Assembly (NCBI RefSeq): GCF_000523235.1
Contig: NZ_CP006850.1
Location: 5,208,001 to 5,272,000, forward strand
Direction of reading: 5' to 3'
DNA: 64,000 nt
Source: Nocardia nova SH22a
GTDB taxonomy: Bacteria; Actinomycetota; Actinomycetes; Mycobacteriales; Mycobacteriaceae
The position numbers and the translations under genes were made by a program. The notes under the pieces are model-generated. The model did not search any database and had not been told where the DNA came from. It was given only the letters and a program-made list of their open reading frames with translations. Shown piece by piece: positions 9,400-16,822 of this stretch. Position 1 is the stretch's first letter. Each line of letters starts with the position of its first letter.

Positions 9400-9870
9400 A
9401 TGGGCACCGACGTCGTCGAAGCAGTCGCCGAGGTCTCCGGCCACCGGCCGGAGGTGTGGGATCTGCTGATCAGCCCGGGCACCTACACCCGGCTGTTCAC
9501 CGGGATCAGCAGTTGCGAATGCCTGGCCGACGACGGCGACAGCAAACTCCTGCGCTTCGGCCTGTGCTCGGCGCGCACCGGCCCCCGCTCGGTGTCGGCG
9601 CACATCACGATCGGGCGATACGGGCGCAGTTTCGAACTCGACAGCCCGTCCTCGGGCTTCTTCGCCAACGTCCGCCTGCACACGGTGCGCGATCACACCC
9701 GGGTCGTGGTGATCGTGCTGGTATCCGGACGATGGCGCCCGGATCGGACGCCGATCTCCCACAGCGCGGTGTCGCGCTGGACCGAGGCGGGTCTGGGCCG
9801 CCTGTCGGAGCTGGCCGAGGCGGGCGGACCGCCCGCGGCGGCAGCGCCGGTCCTCGCCCGCCGCACGTGA
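9400..9870 (+). CDS. SRPBCC (START-like) protein
   Basis: 156 aa, ATG 9400 with an AGGAG-containing leader. The opening (EVSGHRPEVWDLLISPGTYT) and later VRLHTVRDHTRVVVIVLVSG fit the polyketide-cyclase/SRPBCC fold, a hydrophobic-ligand pocket. The same domain, clearly homologous, forms the N-terminus of the acyl-CoA ligase fusion at 16773-18851 (there VPVESVWDALTEPDTYARLF). This suggests that the freestanding and fused versions bind the same kind of lipophilic ligand in the two halves of the duplicated block. The ligand is unknown. Confidence 0.75.
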   Translation: MGTDVVEAVAEVSGHRPEVWDLLISPGTYTRLFTGISSCECLADDGDSKLLRFGLCSARTGPRSVSAHITIGRYGRSFELDSPSSGFFANVRLHTVRDHTRVVVIVLVSGRWRPDRTPISHSAVSRWTEAGLGRLSELAEAGGPPAAAAPVLARRT

Positions 9871-9881
9871 CGTACCCCACG

Positions 9882-9920
9882 CTGACCGCTGAGTAACCGA
9901 ATCTGTATCTTCGTTGCATG
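9882..9920 (+). promoter_or_regulatory. Leaderless promoter and operator of TetR gene 1
   Basis: -35 CTGACC (9882-9887), 18-bp spacer, -10 TATCTT (9906-9911), with the ATG 7 nt after the -10. ATCTTCGTTGCAT (9907-9919) overlaps -10 and start codon and is identical, in reverse complement, to 14629-14641 before oxygenase copy 2. Confidence 0.65.
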
Positions 9921-10514
9921 GCGACGCGGGATCAGCTCGAGGAATCGATACTCGACGCGGCATTGGAGCGAATTCTGCAGGTCGGTATCCGCCGCGCGAG
10001 CCTCGACGACATCGCGCGCCGGGCCGGCGTCAATCGCGTCACCATCTATCGGCGCTTCCGTGTCAAGGAAAATCTCGTCGACACGGTATTGCAGCGCGAG
10101 ATCTCGCGGGTGCTGGCCGAGATCGGCCGCATCATGCGCTCCGAACCGGAGATCGACACTCGCATCGAGGAAGCGCTGCTGTTCATCGTGCAGCAGACTC
10201 GGACCCACCCCCTCGTGACCCAGTTACTGGATGTCGCTCCCGACGAAGCGGTGGAGTTCTTCACCGTGCGCGGCGAGGAATTGGTGAGCCAAGGCATCAG
10301 ATACATCCAGGGTGTCCTGCTGCACAGCCAGCAGGAGGGCATGTTCGAGAAATACGATGTGGCACCGGTCGCGGAACTACTGGCCCGATTCGCCCATTCC
10401 CTGCTCCTCACACCGGTCGGTGGCACGAACTTCGCCGACGACGATCTGGCTCGCGGCTACGTCCGCACGGCGCTCGTCCCGCTGGTCAAATTCGGGATTC
10501 CGCAGTCCGCGTAG
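9918..10514 (+). CDS. TetR family regulator (copy 1)
   Basis: 198 aa. N-terminal TetR HTH (about 10-55: ILQVGIRRASLDDIARRAGV, NRVTIYRRF) and a C-terminal ligand-binding domain with LLARFAHSLLLTPVGG. The HTH is virtually identical to that of the copy at 20703-21317, so both should read the same DNA site. There is no ribosome site, and the -10 box lies 7 nt before the ATG, so the mRNA is probably leaderless and autoregulated through the overlapping motif. Likely targets are its own gene and the two DUF2236 oxygenase genes that share the motif (inferred). Confidence 0.9.
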   Translation: MATRDQLEESILDAALERILQVGIRRASLDDIARRAGVNRVTIYRRFRVKENLVDTVLQREISRVLAEIGRIMRSEPEIDTRIEEALLFIVQQTRTHPLVTQLLDVAPDEAVEFFTVRGEELVSQGIRYIQGVLLHSQQEGMFEKYDVAPVAELLARFAHSLLLTPVGGTNFADDDLARGYVRTALVPLVKFGIPQSA

Positions 10515-10577
10515 GGGAACGCGACCGCCCGCGCGCGGGCGATTCCAGGAAACAGTGCAACAAAATCTGATTCTCTG

Positions 10578-10607
10578 TTGACATCGGTGAATGTCGGCCC
10601 ATAGGCT
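10578..10607 (+). promoter_or_regulatory. Probable promoter of tatC
   Basis: -35 TTGACA (10578-10583), 18-bp spacer, -10 TAGGCT (10602-10607, fits TANNNT). Just upstream, TGCAACAAAATCTGATTCT (10555-10573) resembles a stretch upstream of the monooxygenase gene near 14552-14570. Confidence 0.6.
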
Positions 10608-10718
10608 GAACGACGTTCACTGGTTGGGCCTGCCGCCGCCCAGTACCGCTGCCGCACAGCGGAATTCAGCACAACACTCCGCGCCCGCCACCGTGGCCCG
10701 CGGGGATCAGGACGCATC

Positions 10719-11630
10719 GTGACCAGGACACTTCCCACCGCGCTGCTGCGCAGGCGCCACCGCAATCCGGACGGCTCCATGCCGTTGATCGAGCATCTGC
10801 GCGAGCTGCGCACCCGGCTGCTGATCTCCATCGTCGCGATCGCGGTCGCCACCGCACTGGGCTTCCTCTGGTACGCCCAGCCCCTGTTCGGCATCGACAG
10901 TCTCGGCGATCTGCTGCGCGGCCCGTACTGTTCGCTGCCGCCGGCCTCGCGGGCGGATCTGACCCCCGACGGTTCCTGCCGTCTGCTGGCGACCGCGCCG
11001 TTCGAGCAGTTCATGTTGCGGCTGAAGGTCGCTCTCACAGCGGGTTTCGTGCTGTCGGGCCCGTTCTGGCTGCATCAGCTGTGGTCGTTCATCACCCCGG
11101 GACTGCTGCGCAACGAGCGCCGGTACGTGGTGGGTTTCGCCGGAGTGGGCGCGGCCCTGTTCGCCGCGGGCGCGGTACTGGCCTACTGGGTGGTGGCGCA
11201 CGCGCTGGGATTCCTGCTGAGCGTGGGCAACAATGTGCAGATCAGCGCGCTCAGCGGCAGTCAGTACTTCGGCTTCGTGATCCAGTTGCTGATCATCTTC
11301 GGGGTCAGTTTCGAAACGCCGGTCCTGGTCGTCGGTCTCAATCTGCTCGGGGTGCTGCCGTACGAGCGGTTGCGGCAGTGGCGGCGCGGCATGATATTCG
11401 GACTGTTCGTCTTCGCCGCGATCGTCACGCCGCAGGATCCGATATCCATGCTGGCGCTCGCGGGCGCACTGGCCGCGCTGTTCGAGGGCTCGGTGCAGAT
11501 CGCCCGGGTGCACGACCGGATCGCGGCCCGCCGGGAGGCCCGGATCCGCGCCGCGCTGCCCGACACCCAAGCCTCGGCCCTGGAACATCCGGAGCCGATC
11601 CCGTCGGCGGAATCCCCCGATCGGCGGTAG
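10719..11630 (+). CDS. tatC: TatC-like twin-arginine translocase subunit (probably accessory copy)
   Basis: 303 aa, GTG 10719. The N-terminal motif [20 protein letters not shown] is the TatC signature, and the conserved FxExFMLRLK-type ([11 protein letters not shown]) and [14 protein letters not shown] segments are present. Six membrane helices are predicted. Length is normal for actinobacterial TatC, with a charged C-terminal tail. No tatA or tatB is adjacent, whereas the housekeeping tatC of this group sits with tatA near proteasome genes. This is therefore probably a second copy. It lies inside the oxygenase block; secreted Lcp-type oxygenases use Tat, but neither oxygenase here shows a Tat signal. 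Confidence 0.88.
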   Translation: MTRTLPTALLRRRHRNPDGSMPLIEHLRELRTRLLISIVAIAVATALGFLWYAQPLFGIDSLGDLLRGPYCSLPPASRADLTPDGSCRLLATAPFEQFMLRLKVALTAGFVLSGPFWLHQLWSFITPGLLRNERRYVVGFAGVGAALFAAGAVLAYWVVAHALGFLLSVGNNVQISALSGSQYFGFVIQLLIIFGVSFETPVLVVGLNLLGVLPYERLRQWRRGMIFGLFVFAAIVTPQDPISMLALAGALAALFEGSVQIARVHDRIAARREARIRAALPDTQASALEHPEPIPSAESPDRR

Positions 11631-11646
11631 CAGTGAGGAGTAATCG

Positions 11647-12639
11647 ATGACCGTACCCGCCCTACTGCGCGACCGGCTGCGCCTGCCGGTCGCCGCCGCG
11701 CCGATGTTCATCATCTCCCGGCCGGAGCTGGTCATCGCCCAATCGATCGCGGGTATCGTCGGCTCGTTCCCCACCCTCAACGCCCGGCCGCAGCCGGAGT
11801 TGCGGAACTGGCTGCACCGCATCACGCGGGCGCTGGCCGCGCACGACGCCGCGCATCCGGAGGCTCCGAGCGCGCCGTACGCGGTGAATCTCATCGTGCA
11901 CAAGACCAACGACCGGCTCTACGCCGATCTCGAGGTGGTCGAGGAGTTCCGGGTGCCGATCGTGATCACCTCGCTGGGCGCGCGGCCCGAGGTCAACGAG
12001 CGGATCCACGCCTACGGCGGCATCGTGTTGCACGACATCGTCGACAATGTGTTCGCGCACAAGGCAATCGACAAGGGCGCCGACGGTCTGATCGCGGTCG
12101 CGGCCGGTGCGGGCGGGCACGCCGGAACCCAGTCGCCGTTCGCGCTGATCCAGGAGATCCGCACCTGGTTCGACGGACCGCTGGCCCTGTCGGGCGCGCT
12201 CGCCACCGGTGACGCGGTCCTGGCCGCCCGCGCCGCGGGAGCGGACCTGGGCTACATCGGCTCGCTGTTCATCGCGACCGCGGAGGCCGACGCCGTGCCC
12301 GGATACAAGCAGATGCTGGTCGACTCCTCTGCCGCCGACATCGTCTACACGGATCTGTTCACCGGCGTACCCGGTAACTATCTGCGCGGCAGTATCGAGG
12401 CCGTCGGCCTGGACCCGGACGATCTGCCCCGATCCGATCCCTCCGCAATGGATTTCGGCTCCGGCGGCGCGATGGAGGCGAAGGCGTGGCGCGATATCTG
12501 GGGTGCCGGGCAGGGCGTGGGCCGGATCGACACGATCGACACCACGCGGGGCGTCGTGGACCGGCTGATCGCCGAATACCGGGCGGCCCAGGCACGGATC
12601 GCGGCGGACGAGCTCGACGGGTACGCCGTCCGGAGCTGA
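11647..12639 (+). CDS. Nitronate monooxygenase-like FMN oxidoreductase
   Basis: 330 aa, ATG 11647, 16 bp after tatC with GAGGAG upstream, so probably the same transcript. TIM-barrel FMN protein of the 2-nitropropane dioxygenase/NMO family: early PLPVAAAPMF-type opening (LPVAAAPMFIISRPELV), GADGLIAVAAGAGGHAG phosphate-binding loop around residue 150, GPLALSGALATG and AAGADLGYIGSLF. Class members oxidise nitronates or act as NAD(P)H:quinone-type reductases; the substrate cannot be told. Its 3' end merges into a 54-bp tandem repeat. Confidence 0.85.
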   Translation: MTVPALLRDRLRLPVAAAPMFIISRPELVIAQSIAGIVGSFPTLNARPQPELRNWLHRITRALAAHDAAHPEAPSAPYAVNLIVHKTNDRLYADLEVVEEFRVPIVITSLGARPEVNERIHAYGGIVLHDIVDNVFAHKAIDKGADGLIAVAAGAGGHAGTQSPFALIQEIRTWFDGPLALSGALATGDAVLAARAAGADLGYIGSLFIATAEADAVPGYKQMLVDSSAADIVYTDLFTGVPGNYLRGSIEAVGLDPDDLPRSDPSAMDFGSGGAMEAKAWRDIWGAGQGVGRIDTIDTTRGVVDRLIAEYRAAQARIAADELDGYAVRS

Positions 12640-12749
12640 GCCGGACCCGGATCCGCGCCGGCCCCATCCGGCGGATACGCCGTGCCGGGGCTGGGCGCGG
12701 CGCGGATCGCAACAGGCGCGTTCAACGGGTACACCGTCCCGGGCTGAGC
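12594..12749 (+). repeat. Degenerate 54-bp tandem repeat running out of the gene end
   Basis: Copies of CGGGTACGCCGTCCGGAGCTG-like sequence start at 12618, 12672 and 12726, exactly 54 bp apart, with related GATCGC-containing linkers. The first copy includes the C-terminus and stop of the NMO-like gene; the others are intergenic. Confidence 0.7.
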
Positions 12750-12837
12750 ACTACCGGCCGCACCGAGCACGGTGGTACCGACCGAGTATCGCGGTGCCTG
12801 TGTGAGTGCGGCCGCACGAACAGATCGCGAAATACTC

Positions 12838-12869
12838 AGGGCCCCGCCGAAATTCGCCGGTGGGGCCCT
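12838..12869. terminator. Terminator hairpin between convergent genes
   Basis: Arms AGGGCCCCGCCG (12838-12849) and CGGTGGGGCCCT (12858-12869), 12 bp with one G-T pair and an 8-nt loop, directly after the monooxygenase stop on the minus strand. Confidence 0.8.
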
Positions 12870-12877
12870 CCCACGCG

Positions 12878-14404
12878 CTACTCCCCCGCGACCTCCTGCA
12901 CATCGCGCGCCACCTCCGGGCCGACGCGCGGAACGGTGCGGTAGTCGCCCATGCGGATACGCCGGGTGCGCAGCCGGTATCCGAGCATCGAACCGGGCCA
13001 GTTGTTCGTATTGGCCGGGCCCGCGGCGGTTTTCGCCAGATACCAGCTGTTGCAACCGCCGGTGTTCCACACCGTCGTCGCCAGCCGCTGCTGTACCGCG
13101 TCGTCGAAGCGCTCCAGCACCCTCGGATGCACCTCCAGATAGCCGGTGCGGCGCAACTGCCTCGCCGCGCCGACGATGTAGTTCATCTGGCTCTCCAGCA
13201 TGTGCACGATCGATCCGGAGCCGACATTCGTATTGGGCCCGTACATCAGGAAGAAGTTCGGGAAACCGGGCACGGTGAGCCCGAGATAGGCGTGCGGGCG
13301 GTCCCGCCACACCGTGCTCAGGTCCGCGGCGCCCAGGCCGGTGATCCGTATCGGCGCGACGAAGTCGTGCGAACGGAATCCGGTGGCCAGGATGATCGTG
13401 TCGGCCCGGTGCACCGTGCCGTCCGCGGTGACCAGGCCGCCGGGCTCGACCCGCTCGATCGGGTTCACGGTGAGGCCGACATTCGCGCGATTGAGGGTGT
13501 CGTAGTAGTCGTTGGAGGTCAGGATCCGGTTGCACCCCACCTCGTAGGACGGCAGCAGGCGCGCCCGCAGCTCCGGATCGTCGATGCGGCGCAGATTCGA
13601 CCGGCACCACGCGCGGACGGGCCAGGACAGGATCCGCCGCCCCAGCGGCGACACCAGCATCGGATTGAGCACGCCCTCGAACCACACGAACACCGACAGC
13701 CGGGACAGCTTCTGCACCACCGGAATTCGCCGGTTCACGAATTTGCGCAACCGGGGATATCCGTAGTCCGGCTTGGGACTGATCCAGTGCGCCTGGCGCT
13801 GGAAGACCGTCAGCGACCGGGCACGTTCGGCGACGTGCGGCACGAACTGGATGGCGCTGGCGCCGTTGCCGATCACCGCCACGTCGCGGCCGTCGAACAC
13901 GTGGTCGTGATCCCAGCGCGCCGAGTGGAACACCGTCCCCGCGAAGCCGTCCATTCCGGGCAGATCCGGATACGCCGGGCGGCTGAGCTGCCCGCAGGCC
14001 GACACCAGGATGTCCGCGGTGGCGGTCTGCCCGTCGGCGAGGGTGAGAGTCCAGGCGTCGGCCGCGAGGTCGAAATCGGCGGCCGTGACCTCGGCGCCGG
14101 TGCGGACGTGTCGGCGGATGTCGTATTTACGCGCGCAGTGCCGCAGATAGTCGAGGATCTCCGGTTGTCCGGCGAAGCGCCGGGACCAATTCGGATTCGG
14201 CTCGAAGGAATAGGAGTACAGGTGGGAGGGCGCGTCGCAGGCCGCCCCGGGATAGGTGTTGTCGCGCCACACCCCGCCGACGTCGTCGGCCTTCTCGAAA
14301 ATCGTCAGCTCGGTGAAACCCGCCTGCTTCAGGCGAATCGCGAGTCCGAGGCCGCTGAAACCACTGCCGATGATCGCGATCGACGGCTGCCTGCTGTTGC
14401 GCAC
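12878..14404 (-). CDS. Baeyer-Villiger-type flavin monooxygenase
   Basis: 508 aa from GTG 14404, preceded by AGGAG with a 5-nt gap; the in-frame TTG at 14422 would lie upstream of that site. Motifs: FAD-binding GSGFSG near residue 12, the class B fingerprint FxGxxxHxxxW(D) as FAGTVFHSARWDHD around 155, NADPH-binding GNGASA around 178, and the C-terminal ATGFRSHD motif. These enzymes insert oxygen next to ketones to give esters or lactones, using FAD and NADPH. It is divergent from oxygenase copy 2 across a 273-bp regulatory region and could process ketones made by that enzyme (inference). Confidence 0.9.
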   Translation of the reverse strand: MRNSRQPSIAIIGSGFSGLGLAIRLKQAGFTELTIFEKADDVGGVWRDNTYPGAACDAPSHLYSYSFEPNPNWSRRFAGQPEILDYLRHCARKYDIRRHVRTGAEVTAADFDLAADAWTLTLADGQTATADILVSACGQLSRPAYPDLPGMDGFAGTVFHSARWDHDHVFDGRDVAVIGNGASAIQFVPHVAERARSLTVFQRQAHWISPKPDYGYPRLRKFVNRRIPVVQKLSRLSVFVWFEGVLNPMLVSPLGRRILSWPVRAWCRSNLRRIDDPELRARLLPSYEVGCNRILTSNDYYDTLNRANVGLTVNPIERVEPGGLVTADGTVHRADTIILATGFRSHDFVAPIRITGLGAADLSTVWRDRPHAYLGLTVPGFPNFFLMYGPNTNVGSGSIVHMLESQMNYIVGAARQLRRTGYLEVHPRVLERFDDAVQQRLATTVWNTGGCNSWYLAKTAAGPANTNNWPGSMLGYRLRTRRIRMGDYRTVPRVGPEVARDVQEVAGE

Positions 14405-14549
14405 ATCTGCTCCTGTCGGCAATCACGTTGTCCCCGAACGTGTCCGCCGTATACGCCGTAGTGAAGGAATGGCCGGGCTCCGGTGGCCCCGGCGCGTCAC
14501 GGAAACCGCACAACCGCAGATCCCGGAATCCCAACGTAACGCAAATGAA

Positions 14550-14571
14550 CAAATGCAACAAGACTGGATTC
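14550..14571 (-). promoter_or_regulatory. TGTTGCAT element upstream of the monooxygenase gene
   Basis: Plus-strand AAATGCAACAAGACTGGATT reads on the minus strand as CTTGTTGCATTT, carrying the TGTTGCAT core seen in both PucR promoters; a related TGCAACAA stretch lies upstream of tatC. No clean -35/-10 pair was found around it. Confidence 0.45.
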
Positions 14572-14620
14572 TTTGATTCTCTGAATTGATCTCTGCCGCA
14601 GGACTACCATATGACCTTCG

Positions 14621-14651
14621 TTGACTCGATGCAACGAAGATCGTATCTTCG
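14621..14651 (+). promoter_or_regulatory. Promoter and TetR-type operator of oxygenase copy 2
   Basis: -35 TTGACT (14621-14626), 17-bp spacer, -10 TATCTT (14644-14649). CGAAGAT-CGT-ATCTTCG (14635-14651) is a perfect 7-bp inverted repeat over the -10. ATGCAACGAAGAT (14629-14641) is the exact 13-mer found at the TetR-1 start. Confidence 0.75.
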
Positions 14652-14677
14652 ATTCACAGCGCTCGAAGGGGAGCACG

Positions 14678-15883
14678 ATGGTTCCAGAGATTCCACTCCG
14701 GCATCCCACATCGCCGCGGCCGGTTCCCGGTCTCCGGCCGGTGGCACTGGCTCTGGGCCTGCGTAAACCCTCCCACGATCAGTGGCGTGAACTAGGGCAG
14801 TTACTGGAAGTCGGCGACGAGCCGATGGATCGCCTGGTCGACTGGATGGTCGCCGAGGGCACCGATCGGACCCGCCCGCTGTTCGAGCACGCCCTGCGCG
14901 GCGGTATCGCGCGGGTGCCCGACGCACCGCGGCCGCTGCGGGAGTTCTTCGAGTCCGTCGAGACCCCGCCGGATTGGCTGGACCGGGCCAAGGTGCACCG
15001 CGGTGAGAAGATCTTCCGCGCGGGCGGTGCGGACGGCCTCTACATCGCCCGCGACGTGTCCTTCCTGGGCGGTTACCTCGCCTCCGGTTTCAACAAGACC
15101 CTGATCCGCACCGGCGCCCTGGAGAAGGGCCCGGCCCGGCGATTCGCCGAGACCCTGCAGTGGGCCCTGGATGTGACCTCCGACAACGGGATGGCCGTGC
15201 TCGGCCCGGGATATCGCTCGACCATCCGGGTCCGCATGATCCATTCCTTCGTGCGCCGCCACGTGGCGGCCATGCCGGATTGGAAACGAGAGGAATGGGG
15301 GCTGCCGATCAACCAGACCGATATGGCCGCGACCCTGGTCGGCGCCCTGATCGCGCCGTTCATCGGCGCCGCCGCACTGGGCATCCTGCCGTCACCGCGC
15401 GAACTCGACGCCGCCGCCCACCTCACCCGGTACGTGGGCTGGCTGATCGGTGTGCAGGAACGCCTGCTGCCCAAGAGTTTCCGCGACGCCGTGCGCATCC
15501 TCTACCACTGCCTCACCGCGATCACCAATCCGGACGAGACCACACCGCGACTGGCGGTGCCGATGGCCGACGACCCGCTGACCTGGCACTATCCGGACCA
15601 TCCCGCACTGCGGGGGCGCATCGCCCGCGCCCAGCACCTGTCGGTCGCCGGCACCTTCCTGGGCCCGTCGGCCATGCGCGATCTCGGCCTGCCCCGGCTG
15701 GTGCTGCCGTGGTATCCGCTGCTGCGCATCCCGGTCAACCTGCTGCGGTGCCTGGCCGCCCGGGCGCTGCCCGGCGGGATGGATCGCGCCGCGCTGCGCG
15801 GGAGACGGGAGCAGGAAGCCTTTCTCCGGATGCTGGCGGGAACCGAGCCCGCCGAGATCGCAGCCGCCGCGCACATCGGCTGA
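14678..15883 (+). CDS. MpaB/Lcp-like oxygenase, DUF2236 (copy 2)
   Basis: 401 aa; ATG 14678 with AAGGGGA 5 nt upstream. It is homologous to copy 1 (6388-7605) along the full length, sharing long identical stretches such as YIARDVSFLGGYLASGFN, LIRTGALEKGPA and EWGLPINQTDMAATLVGALI. The haem-pocket-like motif is YRSTIRVRMIHSFVRRHV. Differences are concentrated in the N- and C-termini. No signal peptide is seen. The strong promoter with an inverted repeat over the -10 implies repression, most simply by the TetR twins. Confidence 0.87.
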   Translation: MVPEIPLRHPTSPRPVPGLRPVALALGLRKPSHDQWRELGQLLEVGDEPMDRLVDWMVAEGTDRTRPLFEHALRGGIARVPDAPRPLREFFESVETPPDWLDRAKVHRGEKIFRAGGADGLYIARDVSFLGGYLASGFNKTLIRTGALEKGPARRFAETLQWALDVTSDNGMAVLGPGYRSTIRVRMIHSFVRRHVAAMPDWKREEWGLPINQTDMAATLVGALIAPFIGAAALGILPSPRELDAAAHLTRYVGWLIGVQERLLPKSFRDAVRILYHCLTAITNPDETTPRLAVPMADDPLTWHYPDHPALRGRIARAQHLSVAGTFLGPSAMRDLGLPRLVLPWYPLLRIPVNLLRCLAARALPGGMDRAALRGRREQEAFLRMLAGTEPAEIAAAAHIG

Positions 15884-16075
15884 GCGCCCGGGCGGACCCC
15901 GGGGATTTTGTGATCGGCCAATACGGCCGTGGGCCCACAGGGTGAGGCGAGCACAGATCCGGTCGTGAGAGTGGCTGCGGCACATCGCGTCCGGTACCGT
16001 GGCGCACACGATCACGCACCACCCTCTCTGTTCGCGCACCGTTGCCCACCGTTCGAACGGCCGAAAGAACAGTCG

Positions 16076-16822
16076 ATGAACCTTCCCGCGTCGTCGATCC
16101 ACCCGCCGACCCCGCTCCGCACCGATCAGCACGTCCCCGATGTCGCGGACCTCACCTGGACCGGCCCGGTACTCGCCGCCGTGCGTGCCGGGCTGGTCTC
16201 CTATCTGACCGCCGCCGCTGAATTCCCCGCGCCACCACGGGATTCGGAATCCGATATCGACGCCGGTCTGTGCCGGGCCCTGGCCGCGGTGGTCGCCGGG
16301 ACCGAAGGCGCGGACTGGAAGTCCACGGTCGCGGCGGCCGCCACCGACTGGCGCACACGCGACATCGCCCTGGATCCGGTGCTGTGCGGCTATCGGCGGC
16401 GAATCCGCGACGCACTCGTATTCGTCGGCCGCAGAATGGATTTCGACGACAGTCAGGCGGGCGGAGAGCTGGGCGCGGCACTGTTCACCGCCGTCGCCCG
16501 GGTCACCGCGTACATCTATCTGGCGCCGCTGCTGGCCCACCCCGACCTGCCGGGCGCCCTGCAACGCGCACTCGATCGGGTCGGGAGCCGGGACGGGCGT
16601 CGTTGTCCGGCACCGATTCTCACCGAGGCGGCCGAGGAGCGGCTGCGACTGGTGCGCACCGTGTCGACCGTCGACGTCACCACCCTGTCGCGGCTGTCGA
16701 TCGCCCACATCGCGCCGGTGGTCGACGAACTCGTCCTCGCCGACGCCGCGATGCTCCCGCGCGGTGACCGTCCTAGGACGGCTGTGGTTCCCCCAGCTCG
16801 GGCGGGTTCAGCAGCCGTTTGA
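16076..16822 (+). CDS. Hypothetical helical protein
   Basis: 248 aa from ATG 16076; the frame is open further upstream but that part looks non-coding. It is mainly alpha-helical and alanine-rich, with a conserved-looking DPVLCGYRRRIRDALVFVGR stretch and a late LSRLSIAHIAPVVDELVL segment. No family was recognised. Its last 50 bp overlap the 3' end of the convergent ligase fusion. It lies 192 bp after oxygenase copy 2 and may belong with it, but copy 1 has no visible counterpart. Confidence 0.6.
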   Translation: MNLPASSIHPPTPLRTDQHVPDVADLTWTGPVLAAVRAGLVSYLTAAAEFPAPPRDSESDIDAGLCRALAAVVAGTEGADWKSTVAAAATDWRTRDIALDPVLCGYRRRIRDALVFVGRRMDFDDSQAGGELGAALFTAVARVTAYIYLAPLLAHPDLPGALQRALDRVGSRDGRRCPAPILTEAAEERLRLVRTVSTVDVTTLSRLSIAHIAPVVDELVLADAAMLPRGDRPRTAVVPPARAGSAAV

